A DNA stretch of 64,000 bases from Acidobacteriaceae bacterium. GTDB lineage: Bacteria; Acidobacteriota; Terriglobia; Terriglobales; Acidobacteriaceae. Both the position numbers and the translations under genes were made by a program. The DNA is taken from contig JAPWKE010000003.1 of NCBI GenBank assembly GCA_028283655.1, forward strand, positions 1 to 64,000, read 5' to 3'. How positions within the stretch are numbered: position 1 is the stretch's first letter; each line of letters begins with the position of its first letter. Positions 53,275 through 62,486 of the stretch are shown here, in pieces. The notes under the pieces are model-generated. The model made no database searches. It saw only the letters and a list, made by a program, of their open reading frames with translations, and was not told the origin of the DNA.

Positions 53275-53332
53275 CAAAAGCGTAAAAAGCGAAATAAAAC
53301 ACTTGCAAAATATAGCATGAAAAAGCTATAAA
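53275..53332 (+). promoter_or_regulatory. Promoter of the TonB receptor with overlapping operator-like repeats
   Basis: TTGCAA (53303) and TATAAA (53327) are spaced by 18 bp and make a good sigma-70 promoter. Immediately upstream, AAAAGCG-TAAAAAGCGAAAT repeats GCG blocks. AAAGCGAAATAAAA (53286-53299) matches the element at 45976 exactly, in inverse orientation, suggesting control by the DeoR regulator. Confidence 0.55.
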
Positions 53333-53397
53333 AACTCACACACCATTTTACGTATCCGTTCCGGGGTTTTGTGCCCGGGAGCGAGGTTGGAGGAACC

Positions 53398-56300
53398 ATG
53401 AGTTTGCACCTGATGGGGTCGGCGGTTCTCAATATGCTGAAACCGAAAGCGAAGCGGGTAGTTCAGTCGATGTTCCTCCTTGGTGTTGCGACGGGAGCGC
53501 TGGCGCAGACCACGACCACCAGCATTGTTGGTCGTGTGCTCGATCCTTCTGGCGCGGTTGTGCCAAAGGCGCAGGTCGTTATGCAGAACAAGGACACGAA
53601 CCAGGAGCTTCGCACGCTCACCGACTCGCACGGCGAGTACCGCATCGATCTTCTGCCTGCTGGTACGTATGACGAGAAGGTAACGGCTTCGGGTTATAAG
53701 ACGACCGTACAGCCCGGGCTCGTTCTCTATGTTGGCCAGGTCGTAACGCTCAACGCCAGCCTGTCGATCGGTGAAGCTTCTACGACGGTGGAAGTGAGCA
53801 CGGCGCAGCCCATCGTCAACACGACGAACAGCGAAATCGGCGAAACGATCACCTCGCGCGAGATTACCGATCTTCCGCTCGTCGACCGTAACGCTTACAC
53901 TTTGCTGGACATCATTCCCGGCGTGCAGAACAACCAGAACAGCATCGTATTTGGCTACCCTGAGCAGCGCACCATCGTGAATGGTGGCTACGACGCCGGC
54001 ACCGGTTCAGTGAACTACTTCCTCGACGGCGGACCGAACCTCACAGGTCTTCGCAACACCGGCAACATCACGCCCAACCCCGATGCTCTGCAGGAGTTCC
54101 GCGTGCAGACCAACGGGTACAGCGCAGAGTACGGCCGCTTCCCCGGCGGCATTATCAACGCCATCACAAAGTCCGGTACCAACGACTTCCACGGCACGGT
54201 GTTTGAGTTCAACCGCAATCAGGCTCTTGCCGCCAGAACGTATGGTTCTGATGCCTTGCCGAAGGCCCCGCTCAACCGCAATCAATTTGGCGGAACGTTA
54301 GGTGGTCCCCTCCGCAAGGACAAGCTCTTCTTCTTTGGCTCCTATGCTGGCCTTCGCCAGGACGCGGCAAACTTTGTGAACAGCGCCGTTGTTCCTACTG
54401 AAGCAGAGCGCAGCGGCGATTTCAGTGGCGACGCGGCAACTGCGCTTCCCGTGGATATCTCAGGCACCACACCTGCGCTCTTTGCGTGCGGCGGAGTCGT
54501 CGGCAAGATCTGTTCCACGCAACTTGATCCTTCTGCCGTAAAGATCATGAACGACTACATCCCCCACGCCAACGTGGGGACGAATCTCTGGCAGGGGTAT
54601 CTCGCAACCTCCGTTCACTCTGACGACTTCCTCGCCAAACTCACAGCGAACCTCAGCGAGCGCCAGCATCTGAACGTGCTCTACTTCAACACCAGCGGTA
54701 ACAGCCTGCTTCCGGCGAACAGCTCCACGAACCTGCCCTGGGCTAACATCTATTACCACTGGCGTCAGCAGAACTCGAACATCGTGCATGACTATGTGAT
54801 CTCTCCCTCGTTGATCAACCAGACGTGGATCACGTACACGCGAAACTTCGCGGGCCGCGTCGGCTCCCCTGGCACTGGTCTTGACGATCTCGACTCGTCC
54901 TTCACCACGCAGGGAACGAAGAGCCTGCCGTACATCACGGTTACGGGTTACTTCACACTCGGCAACGCTGTGCAGGGCCCCGTCGCAGGAACGAACTTCT
55001 ACTCCGTGCGCGACATGCTCACCTGGACGCATGGCCGTCACTCCATTCGGTTCGGCGGTGAATCCTCGCTCGATAAGGACATTCAGCAGATCACGCAAAC
55101 GAACTACGGTGTCTTTAGCTTCGGCACAACGATGACCGCCGGCACGGTGAACAAGGTGAAGTACACCGGCAACGCGCTGGCAGCGTTTGAAATTGGAAGC
55201 CCCACCGGCGTATCGCAGGGTTCGCCCGTCACGGGCTACACGAATAGCTGGAACACAGCACTGTTCCTGCAGGATGACTACCGCATTCTTCCGCGCCTTA
55301 CGTTGAATCTCGGTATTCGTTGGGACATCCAAACGCCACCGACTGACCCGGAGAATAAGGAAGGTACTTACATCGCTGGTCGTCAGTCGGTCGTTCGCCC
55401 CACTGCACCTGTTGGTCAGCTCTTCCCAGGAGATGCCGGTGTTACGCGAGGCATCACGCCAGTTCGCTGGAACCACATCTCGCCTCGCGTAGGTTTCGCG
55501 TACGACCTCTTCGGCAACAGCCGCACCTCCATCCGCGGTGGAGCAGGCCTCTTCTGGGGCAGCACCTCCGGCAACGAGTGGAACCAGATGGAGAACTTTG
55601 TGCCCTGGTCGCTTACCTTCACCTTCACGAACGCCGGCAGCATTACCGGCGCACGCTTGAGCGATCCGTACAAGAATCTGGCTGGCGGCAATCCCTACCC
55701 TTACTCCGGTGGCTGGCCTGTGGCCGGAGCGCAGATCTACGGCATCTCCACGGACTATAACGGCCCCTATATTTACCACGGCAACTTCTCCGTCCAGCAG
55801 CAACTCACGAATACCATCGGCATCCAGATTGCTTATGTAGGAGCTCTGGCGCACGCGCTGCCATTCTCAACGGACGTCAACTATCCAGTGTTGGACGCAA
55901 CGGCAAAAACAGGTGCCGCAAGCGCTCTGGCGCGGCGTCCGAACCCACTCTTTGGTCAGGTGGCGCTTACCAAGTCGAATCAAACGGCGTCGTATCATGC
56001 CCTGCAGGTGACCGGACAGAAGCGTATTGGTTCTTCGTTCACCATGTCTGCGTTCTATATCTGGAGCAAGGCGATGAGCAGCACCTCCATGCAGACACAG
56101 AACACAAACTCCGGTGCACAGGACTTCAACAAGCTTGGCGCTGAGCGTGGACTCTCCGACTACGACATCCGCAATCAGTTTGTGGCAAGCCTCATCTGGC
56201 GCAGCCATCTCTATAGCGGAAGGTCGCGTTGGATCGGCTCAACGGTCAACGACTGGGGTGTTTCTCTTATCGCAAAGGTCCACACCGGCAATCCTTACAA

Positions 56301-56709
56301 CTTGTTGAATGGTGGCGATGCAAACCTCGATGGCAGCAGCAGCTACGATCGCCCTGAGCTCGTTGGAAACTCCAAGAATATCGCCGTTCGTTCGAATAAG
56401 GAGTGGTTCAACACCGCGGCGTTTGCCTACAACACACCAACCAACGGCAATCCTGTAGATGGCAACACGCCACGCAACTACATCATCGGGCCTGGGTATC
56501 GTGATATCGACCTGTCGCTTACGCGTAACTTCCATGTCACGAGAAAGACGGTTCTACAGGTACGTGCGGACGGCTCCAACGCTTTCAATATGGCGACGTT
56601 CACAACTCCTGCTACAAACCAGCGCACGATCACATCCAGTCTTTTTGGCCAGTTGAACACAACGAACCCAAACCGACTCGTTCAGCTTGGTGCAAAGCTG
56701 TTGTTCTAG
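53398..56709 (+). CDS. TonB-dependent receptor with carboxypeptidase-regulatory-like domain, Oar-like (1103 aa)
   Basis: Outer-membrane transporter of the large acidobacterial type. A signal peptide (about 1-38, ending TGALAQ) is followed by a carboxypeptidase-regulatory-like domain (about 42-125, SIVGRVLDPSGAVVPKAQVV). Then come a plug (about 140-260, including YNASTGSV-like loops and GRFPGGIINAITKSGTNDFHG) and a 22-strand-type barrel to the terminal Phe (QLGAKLLF). I chose the ATG at 53398, which follows GGAGGAACC. Family members import large or scarce substrates such as oligosaccharides with TonB energy. Placement next to the glycosidases suggests an amino-sugar oligosaccharide. Confidence 0.92.
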   Translation: MSLHLMGSAVLNMLKPKAKRVVQSMFLLGVATGALAQTTTTSIVGRVLDPSGAVVPKAQVVMQNKDTNQELRTLTDSHGEYRIDLLPAGTYDEKVTASGYKTTVQPGLVLYVGQVVTLNASLSIGEASTTVEVSTAQPIVNTTNSEIGETITSREITDLPLVDRNAYTLLDIIPGVQNNQNSIVFGYPEQRTIVNGGYDAGTGSVNYFLDGGPNLTGLRNTGNITPNPDALQEFRVQTNGYSAEYGRFPGGIINAITKSGTNDFHGTVFEFNRNQALAARTYGSDALPKAPLNRNQFGGTLGGPLRKDKLFFFGSYAGLRQDAANFVNSAVVPTEAERSGDFSGDAATALPVDISGTTPALFACGGVVGKICSTQLDPSAVKIMNDYIPHANVGTNLWQGYLATSVHSDDFLAKLTANLSERQHLNVLYFNTSGNSLLPANSSTNLPWANIYYHWRQQNSNIVHDYVISPSLINQTWITYTRNFAGRVGSPGTGLDDLDSSFTTQGTKSLPYITVTGYFTLGNAVQGPVAGTNFYSVRDMLTWTHGRHSIRFGGESSLDKDIQQITQTNYGVFSFGTTMTAGTVNKVKYTGNALAAFEIGSPTGVSQGSPVTGYTNSWNTALFLQDDYRILPRLTLNLGIRWDIQTPPTDPENKEGTYIAGRQSVVRPTAPVGQLFPGDAGVTRGITPVRWNHISPRVGFAYDLFGNSRTSIRGGAGLFWGSTSGNEWNQMENFVPWSLTFTFTNAGSITGARLSDPYKNLAGGNPYPYSGGWPVAGAQIYGISTDYNGPYIYHGNFSVQQQLTNTIGIQIAYVGALAHALPFSTDVNYPVLDATAKTGAASALARRPNPLFGQVALTKSNQTASYHALQVTGQKRIGSSFTMSAFYIWSKAMSSTSMQTQNTNSGAQDFNKLGAERGLSDYDIRNQFVASLIWRSHLYSGRSRWIGSTVNDWGVSLIAKVHTGNPYNLLNGGDANLDGSSSYDRPELVGNSKNIAVRSNKEWFNTAAFAYNTPTNGNPVDGNTPRNYIIGPGYRDIDLSLTRNFHVTRKTVLQVRADGSNAFNMATFTTPATNQRTITSSLFGQLNTTNPNRLVQLGAKLLF

Positions 56710-56727
56710 TTACAGCCGCACGGGTTC

Positions 56728-56780
56728 AACATAGGCAGAAAAGGGAGCAACCATCTGGTTGCTCCCTTTCTGCCTATGTT
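56728..56780. terminator. Strong bidirectional terminator after the TonB receptor gene
   Basis: A stem of more than 20 bp: AACATAGGCAGAAAAGGGAGCAACC on the left pairs with its near-perfect complement on the right across the loop ATCT, with one extra A on the left side. TTCTTT follows. It separates the plus-strand receptor gene from the minus-strand repeat protein gene. Confidence 0.85.
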
Positions 56781-56788
56781 CTTTAGCG

Positions 56789-57154
56789 CTAATGAGCGAT
56801 GGTTGTAGAGCCTGACTTGGAGTTGCCGCGCGGCCCTGTCACGGTTCCGCTTGCGGTCGAGGTGCCGTTCCCGTTGTTCGTTGTGGAGCCATTCACCGAA
56901 GTCGTCCCTCCCTTGACTCCCGTTACCGAGCCAGACTCCGTCGTGCCTGTGGGGGCTCTGGTCGCGCTGCCTTGTCCTGACACCTGGTTGCCTCGCGCTC
57001 CTGTGACGGTTCCACTACCGGATACGGAGTTGCCGGTTCGTGAGGCTGTGCTCGTTGCCGTCGTGCCATGCGGGCCGGTGCGCGTGTGCTGTGCCAATGC
57101 TGGCACTGTAAGTAGAAGGACGATCGGAGAAACAGCCAGTAGCATTCGGTTCAT
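56789..57154 (-). CDS. Small secreted Gly/Ser/Thr-rich repeat protein, TGP(R/N)G type (121 aa)
   Basis: Signal peptide (1-22, ending VPALAQH) followed by a low-complexity, highly hydrophilic repeat region. The units centre on TVTGARGNQ, SVTGVKGGT and TVTGPRGNS, with Gly, Ser and Thr making up most residues. No cysteine or catalytic motif is present. The family function is unknown to me. It resembles the protein at 59537 in length, signal and repeat (TGPNG), and the two flank the two-component genes. The start is the ATG at 57154, since an earlier frame start would precede the signal peptide. Confidence 0.7.
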   Translation of the reverse strand: MNRMLLAVSPIVLLLTVPALAQHTRTGPHGTTATSTASRTGNSVSGSGTVTGARGNQVSGQGSATRAPTGTTESGSVTGVKGGTTSVNGSTTNNGNGTSTASGTVTGPRGNSKSGSTTIAH

Positions 57155-57361
57155 TGGGTCACCTTTCACAATTCCCATGCTTTTTACTTAGCACGCTGTT
57201 CCAATCGAACACATCCTCTTTGGGTAAGTCTTCTTTGCCGACACTTCCTTACACTACAAAGATTCGACTCTCTTTCGCGGACTGCACCCGGGATGGGAAA
57301 CTCGTAAACAGAACTCGAATAGGTACAGGTGGCGTGTTTTGAATCCTGCAGGCGAACCTTC

Positions 57362-58048
57362 ATGACGCAGATACTGTTGATCGACGACGACAAAGAGTTA
57401 TGCCACGGCTTGCAGCGGCTTCTTCGCATGGACGGCTTTGAGCTTTCCTTCGTGCACGACGCTCGCGACGGCCTGCTGCGCGCTGTGGAATCGACCTTCG
57501 AGCTTATCGTTCTCGACGTCATGCTCCCCGGCGGCGATGGCAGGGTTCTGTTACGAAAGCTGAGAACCTCATCCGATGTTCCTGTCATCATGTTGACCGC
57601 TCGCGGCGATGAGAAGGATCGCATCCTGGGGTTAGAGCTTGGTGCAGATGACTACCTCCCCAAGCCCTTCAACGTGCGTGAACTGATCGCACGAATGCGT
57701 GCTGTACTCAAGCGCAAAGGCGCGGAAGCCTCGCTGCCTCTGCTTCATCTTGGCGATATCGAAATTCATCCTGTGCTGCGACAGGTCAAGCAGAAGGGGG
57801 AAGCCCTCTCGCTTACTGGCACCGAGTTTGAAATCCTTCTCGTCCTCGCGCGATCAGCGGGCAGAGTCGTTACCAGGGATGAGATCGCAGAGGCCTGCCT
57901 CGGGCGCTCCATCGGAGCCTTCGACCGCAGCGTCGACAACCACATCAGCAACCTCCGCAAGAAGCTCGGTCCTGCACCCGACGGCAATGAGAGAATCCAA
58001 AGTCTGCGCGGTGTCGGCTATCTCTACATCGGCGAGTCGCAACAGTGA
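57362..58048 (+). CDS. OmpR-family response regulator, CpxR-like (228 aa)
   Basis: Two-component regulator. The receiver domain (about 1-115) has the acidic pocket LLIDDDKE, the phospho-acceptor Asp in LIVLDVMLPG (near 50), Thr in MLTARGDEKD and Lys in YLPKPFN. The winged-helix output domain (about 130-225) carries LTGTEFEILLVLARSAGRVV and RSVDNHISNLRKKLG. It begins at the ATG at 57362 and ends in a GTGA overlap with the sensor kinase gene, so both proteins are made from one transcript. CpxR-type regulators respond to envelope stress. Confidence 0.93.
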   Translation: MTQILLIDDDKELCHGLQRLLRMDGFELSFVHDARDGLLRAVESTFELIVLDVMLPGGDGRVLLRKLRTSSDVPVIMLTARGDEKDRILGLELGADDYLPKPFNVRELIARMRAVLKRKGAEASLPLLHLGDIEIHPVLRQVKQKGEALSLTGTEFEILLVLARSAGRVVTRDEIAEACLGRSIGAFDRSVDNHISNLRKKLGPAPDGNERIQSLRGVGYLYIGESQQ

Positions 58049-59403
58049 GGCTCATCCACTCGCTCTACGCCAAAATTTTCAGCTGGTTCTGGTTGACGCT
58101 TGGCGTCGGCGCGTTGCTCGTCCTCATCGTCACTCTCTTTACCGGGACGCAGCCTCTTGGCCGCCGCTGGGCGCGGCTCACGCAGGACATGTACGCTCAC
58201 AGCGCCATTGACTTTTACCAGAGCGGTGGAACCCCTGCCCTCCAACGTTACGTAGACATCCTGCAGAAGTCGTCCGGCATACAGGCCGCACTACTGGACG
58301 AACATCAACAGAACGTTTTGCCGCGTCCCACACCTCCAAACGTCCAAAGTGTTCTGGCAGATAGCCTGCGTCGGCAGCGGTCTGCTGTACATCTGGGAAG
58401 AGTCTGGACCTCTGCAACACCACTCTTGTACGGCTCGCGCAGATTCCTCTTTGTGATGGAGGTCCACCCACTGGATGGCTTTGTCGACGGAACCTTTGCA
58501 AGACCTTTTCTCAATCGCCTCCTGCTCGCGTTTCTCGTCGCCTCACTCTTCTGCCTGCTTCTTACGCGGCATATCGTGGCTCCTGTAAAGGCGTTGCAGC
58601 TAGGTGCACAGCGGCTGGCCGCTGGAGATCTCAGAACCCGAGTAGCGCCGGAAGTAACGGCTCGCAACGATGAACTCGCCGACACCGCGCGCGCCTTCGA
58701 CCAGATGGCCGACCGCATGCAGCTACTCATACAAGGACGGCAGGAGCTACTGGCAGACATCTCTCATGAGCTGCGATCACCACTTACGCGAATCTCCGTT
58801 TGCGCAGAACTCATTCAGCGAGGCGAACTCGATGTTGTTGAGCGCATCCAGGTCGACGTCAAACGCATGAACGCCATGATCGGCCAGATCCTGTTGTTGA
58901 CGCGCCTGGATCTGCAACCGCCTGCCGTGGTCTCTGATGCTATTGACTTGCCGGGGATGCTCGAAAGCATCACACAGGACGCTGCTTTGGAAGCGCAGCA
59001 CTTGGACAAAAGCATCCACCTTCATGTTGGTAGTTCCTGCATCATCCACGGGGAAGCGAACCTTATTCGCAGCGCAATTGAGAACGTTGTGCGTAATGCC
59101 GTTCGTTACACCGAGCCTGGCACTACCGTAGAGGTCGCTGCTCAACGCCTCTTCCTCCATGAGCAAACCTTGTGTGAGGTCATCATCACCGATAGCGGAA
59201 CCGGCGTTCCTGAAGACGCATTGCAGAAGCTGTTTGATCCCTTCTTCCGCGTCTCGGAAGCCCGCGAACATGATTCCGAAGGAACAGGCCTGGGCCTCTC
59301 CATCTCACGTCGCATCGTGGAAATGCACAACGGCACCATCTATGCGCGTAACCGTTCCGATCGTCCAGGCTTGCAGGTATGCCTGCAGCTTCCTACGAAG
59401 TAA
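58045..59403 (+). CDS. Sensor histidine kinase, CpxA-like (452 aa)
   Basis: Inner-membrane sensor. One membrane helix (about 12-35), a periplasmic domain (about 36-155) and a second helix (about 160-178) are followed by HAMP (about 180-230), the H-box DISHELRSPLTRIS (near 240), N-box IENVVRNAVRYTEPG (near 345), and the G1/G2 boxes ITDSGTGVPEDAL and GTGLGLSISRRIVEMH. The start is GTG at 58045, overlapping the regulator stop. It probably senses a periplasmic signal and controls the flanking repeat-protein genes. Confidence 0.93.
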   Translation: MRLIHSLYAKIFSWFWLTLGVGALLVLIVTLFTGTQPLGRRWARLTQDMYAHSAIDFYQSGGTPALQRYVDILQKSSGIQAALLDEHQQNVLPRPTPPNVQSVLADSLRRQRSAVHLGRVWTSATPLLYGSRRFLFVMEVHPLDGFVDGTFARPFLNRLLLAFLVASLFCLLLTRHIVAPVKALQLGAQRLAAGDLRTRVAPEVTARNDELADTARAFDQMADRMQLLIQGRQELLADISHELRSPLTRISVCAELIQRGELDVVERIQVDVKRMNAMIGQILLLTRLDLQPPAVVSDAIDLPGMLESITQDAALEAQHLDKSIHLHVGSSCIIHGEANLIRSAIENVVRNAVRYTEPGTTVEVAAQRLFLHEQTLCEVIITDSGTGVPEDALQKLFDPFFRVSEAREHDSEGTGLGLSISRRIVEMHNGTIYARNRSDRPGLQVCLQLPTK

Positions 59404-59536
59404 CTCGTTTACCGCAGGCAAATTAGCCTGGACACTTCGTGACAATCTCATCCGCAACAGCTGAGTCCTCTTGAGGTTCTATGTATGTGTCAGTACGGCG
59501 CACAGATCGCCGTGACAGACGCAAAGGAGAACTTCG

Positions 59537-59878
59537 ATGAAGCTCAATATGCCCATACTCGCGCTCGGTGCGCTCGCACTTTCCTTTACAGCAGCTCATG
59601 CTCAGGTATCCAAAAGCACCACGGTGACAGGACCCAACGGACAGACCGCAACTCGCAATACTACTCATGTCAACGGTCAGACCTCGGTGACGACCACCGG
59701 TCCGAATGGCAACTCTGCATCGCGTACGACCAATCGTTATGCGGGCGGCAGCTCCACCGTCGCCACCGGTCCGAACGGTAACACCGCAACTCGCACGGTC
59801 AGCGGCCGCGGCACAGGCGTGACCACGGTCAACCGCTCTGGCCCTCGTGGCAGCTCTTCACGCGTCACTACTCGCTAA
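59537..59878 (+). CDS. Small secreted TGPNG-repeat protein (113 aa)
   Basis: Signal peptide (1-22, ending TAAHAQ) then four imperfect repeats of about 20 residues built on TVTGPNGQTATRNT, TTTGPNGNSASRTT, VATGPNGNTATRTV and NRSGPRGSSSRVTT. It is rich in Thr, Asn, Gly and Arg, with no cysteine, and probably disordered or fibrous in the periplasm or at the surface. AAAGGAG lies upstream of the ATG. It lies 133 bp after the sensor kinase gene and is related in style to the protein at 56789. Confidence 0.75.
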   Translation: MKLNMPILALGALALSFTAAHAQVSKSTTVTGPNGQTATRNTTHVNGQTSVTTTGPNGNSASRTTNRYAGGSSTVATGPNGNTATRTVSGRGTGVTTVNRSGPRGSSSRVTTR

Positions 59879-59893
59879 TCAGATTGCATAACG

Positions 59894-59916
59894 GCGAGAC
59901 GTCTACCGCGTCTCGC
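59894..59916 (+). terminator. Short GC-rich hairpin after the TGPNG protein gene
   Basis: GCGAGACG-N7-CGTCTCGC, a perfect 8-bp stem 15 bp after the stop codon. No T run follows, so it is a weak or factor-dependent terminator. Confidence 0.5.
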
Positions 59917-60159
59917 TACGTACCTCCGCAAGCGACTCGCGCAACAACTTCCTCATTGCTCTCATTACCGGCGGAGAGGGCTGGCATAACAATCAGTCAA
60001 CCGCGCCCGCTTCGACTGGGACGACCCACTTGCTGGCTCCGGCGGCGGCGCACAGCACTAACGGGAGAGGGTAGCGGCACAGAAAATCGAACAGGCCTAC
60101 CTCCTGTGCCGCTTGTTTCCCCTGCGTTTTCCTTCGCGCCTCTCAGTAGGATGAAGGAG

Positions 60160-62415
60160 ATGTCTGAAGCCACTACTCTCGATCCGCAAACGCTCTCTTA
60201 TATCGCTTCAACGCTGAACCTTCCTCTTCCGTCCATCAAGGCCGTAATGGGGCTGCTGGATGAAGGTTCCACCGTGCCCTTCATCGCGCGCTACCGCAAA
60301 GAGGCGACAGGCAATCTCGACGAAGTACAGATTCGCGACGTCGCCGACAAGATCAGCTACTTCCGCGACCTCCTGCAGCGCCGCGCAACCGTGCTCGCCT
60401 CCATCGCGGAGCAGGGCAAGCTGACCGACGAGTTGAAGGCCCGTATCCTGGCCACGCTCGATCGCAGCGAACTGGAAGATCTGTACCTGCCTTACAAGCC
60501 AAAGCGCCGCACCAAGGCAACCATCGCCCGCGAGAAGGGACTCGCTCCACTCGCGGAGTACATCTGGCAGCAGCAGCCTGCCGCGTTGGATCTGATCGCC
60601 CTCGCGCAGACTCTGGTCGATCCCGCGAAGGAAGTCGCAACCATCGAGGAAGCTCTCGAAGGCGCCCGCCATATCGTCGCCGAACTCATCACCGAAGACG
60701 CGCACGTCCGCAAGGCAGCTCGTCAACTCATGTTCGATGAAGGCACCATCATAAGCCGCAAGCTCACAGACGCCACCGACGAGCAAGAGAAGTTCAAGAT
60801 GTACTACGAGTACCGCGAGCCCGTGAAGGCGATCCCCTCACATCGCATGCTCGCGATCCGTCGCGGCGAAGCCGAGAACGTACTCTACTGGCTCATCGAA
60901 CTCGACGAACCTCGCATCCTCTCTCTCGTCTCCTCGCACGTCGTACGCGCCGAAGGCGACTGGTCGCCGCACCTGCGCACCGCCATCGAAGACTGCTGGA
61001 AGCGCCTGCTGAACTCCTCCATCCAGGGTGAAATTCGTCTCGAGCTTAAGCGTCGCTCCGACACTGCGGCCATCGACGTCTTCCGCGAAAACCTGAAGCA
61101 TCTCCTGCTCGCCGCCCCCGCCGGTCCCATCGGCGTTCTCGGCGTGGACCCCGGCCTGCGCACCGGTTGCAAGCTCGCCGTCGTCGACGAAACCGGCAAG
61201 TTCCTCGCCGACGACGTCATCTACCCGCACACCGGTCGTGTCCGCGAAGCCAACGACAAGCTCGCCGTCCTCATCGCGAAGCACAACATCCGCGCCATCG
61301 CGATCGGCAACGGCACCGCCTCGCGCGAGACCGACGCCTTCGTCAGTGACTTCTTCAAAGAGAAGGACCTCTCCGGCATCTTCCGCGTCACCGTGTCGGA
61401 GGCGGGCGCCAGCGTCTACTCCGCCTCGGACATCGCCCGCCAGGAGTTTCCCAACCTCGACCTCACCGTACGTGGCGCCATCTCCATCGCGCGTCGCCTG
61501 CAGGACCCCTTGTCCGAACTCGTGAAGGTCGATCCCAAGTCCATCGGTGTCGGGCAGTATCAGCACGACGTCGATCAGCGCCAGCTGCAGCAGTCGCTCG
61601 AAGCCACCATCGAGAGCTGCGTGAACCGCGTCGGCGTCGATCTCAACACTGCATCGTGGACGCTCCTGCGTTACGTTGCGGGCATCACCGAGCGCATCGC
61701 ATTGAACATCGTCAGCTTCCGCGATCAGCACGGCCGCTTCCTCTCTCGCTCGCAGCTTCATGAAGTCTCAGGCGTCGGTCCCAAGACCTTTGAGCAGGCC
61801 GCAGGCTTCCTGCGCGTGCGCGACGGCGAGCAGCCTCTCGACAACACCGCCGTGCACCCCGAGTCATACGGCCTCGTGGAAGAGATCGCTCGCTCGCTCG
61901 CCACGCCCGTCTCCGACCTCATCCGCAGCCCGCAACTGCTGACCGGCGTCAACAAGGCAAACTTCGCCGTCGGCAGCTTCACGTTGAACGACATTCTCGA
62001 AGAGTTGAAGAAGCCCGGCCGCGATCCGCGCGACACCTTCGTCGCTCCTTCGTTCAACGAAGCTGTTCGCGAAATTTCTGACGTAGAGCAGGGCATGGTG
62101 CTCGAAGGTGTCGTCACGAACGTCACAAAGTTCGGTGCCTTCGTCGACGTCGGCGTCCATCAGGACGGCCTCGTGCACATCTCCGAAATCTCGAACCGCT
62201 ACATCAAGGACCCGTCCGAAGCCTTGAAGGCTGGCGAGATCGTCAAGGTGAAGGTGCTCAACGTCGACACGAAGACCAAGCGCATCTCGCTTTCGATCAA
62301 AGCGCTGCTCGCACCTTCAGGAGCGCAGCCAAAGCGGCGCAACTCGCCCCCTCCGGCCGAGGTCTCCATGCAGGACAAGCTCGCTTCGCTCTCCTCGCGC
62401 TGGCGCACCAACTAA
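60160..62415 (+). CDS. tex: Tex-family S1 RNA-binding transcription accessory protein (751 aa)
   Basis: Conserved nucleic-acid-binding protein. In order it has the Tex N-terminal domain (LLDEGSTVPFIARYRKEATG near residue 30), a YqgF/RuvX-like RNase H-fold domain (IGVLGVDPGLRTGCKLAVVD near 325), helix-hairpin-helix motifs (VSGVGPKTFEQAAGFLRVRD) and a C-terminal S1 domain (GMVLEGVVTNVTKFGAFVDVGVHQDGLVHISEI, about 645-715). Frames upstream to 59884 carry low-quality sequence, so I start at the ATG at 60160; an ATG at 60151 is equally possible. The sequence AGTAGGATGAAGGAG covers both ribosome sites. Confidence 0.94.
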   Translation: MSEATTLDPQTLSYIASTLNLPLPSIKAVMGLLDEGSTVPFIARYRKEATGNLDEVQIRDVADKISYFRDLLQRRATVLASIAEQGKLTDELKARILATLDRSELEDLYLPYKPKRRTKATIAREKGLAPLAEYIWQQQPAALDLIALAQTLVDPAKEVATIEEALEGARHIVAELITEDAHVRKAARQLMFDEGTIISRKLTDATDEQEKFKMYYEYREPVKAIPSHRMLAIRRGEAENVLYWLIELDEPRILSLVSSHVVRAEGDWSPHLRTAIEDCWKRLLNSSIQGEIRLELKRRSDTAAIDVFRENLKHLLLAAPAGPIGVLGVDPGLRTGCKLAVVDETGKFLADDVIYPHTGRVREANDKLAVLIAKHNIRAIAIGNGTASRETDAFVSDFFKEKDLSGIFRVTVSEAGASVYSASDIARQEFPNLDLTVRGAISIARRLQDPLSELVKVDPKSIGVGQYQHDVDQRQLQQSLEATIESCVNRVGVDLNTASWTLLRYVAGITERIALNIVSFRDQHGRFLSRSQLHEVSGVGPKTFEQAAGFLRVRDGEQPLDNTAVHPESYGLVEEIARSLATPVSDLIRSPQLLTGVNKANFAVGSFTLNDILEELKKPGRDPRDTFVAPSFNEAVREISDVEQGMVLEGVVTNVTKFGAFVDVGVHQDGLVHISEISNRYIKDPSEALKAGEIVKVKVLNVDTKTKRISLSIKALLAPSGAQPKRRNSPPPAEVSMQDKLASLSSRWRTN

Positions 62416-62434
62416 CGCCGCACTCGCGGCCACA

Positions 62435-62474
62435 AACAGAGACGCCCACAGCCTCGGCTGTGGGCGTCTCTGTT
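62435..62474. terminator. Bidirectional terminator between tex and GH2-like gene
   Basis: AACAGAGACGCCCACAGCC pairs perfectly with GGCTGTGGGCGTCTCTGTT. The apical loop is only two bases as drawn, so in practice the top pairs open. It lies between convergent genes. Confidence 0.75.
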
Positions 62475-62486
62475 GGCACTCTCACG

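Noticed and set aside
54460-55854. Long antisense frame (464 codons) within the TonB receptor gene
   Set aside because: Shadow frame with Arg/Val-rich composition and no recognisable domain.
59884-60159. N-terminal extension of Tex (about 92 codons)
   Set aside because: Low-quality sequence with no similarity to Tex; ribosome-site-like bases precede the ATGs at 60151 and 60160.
60838-61761. Antisense frame (307 codons) within tex
   Set aside because: Asp/Gly-rich complement of tex codons; tex is well conserved here.
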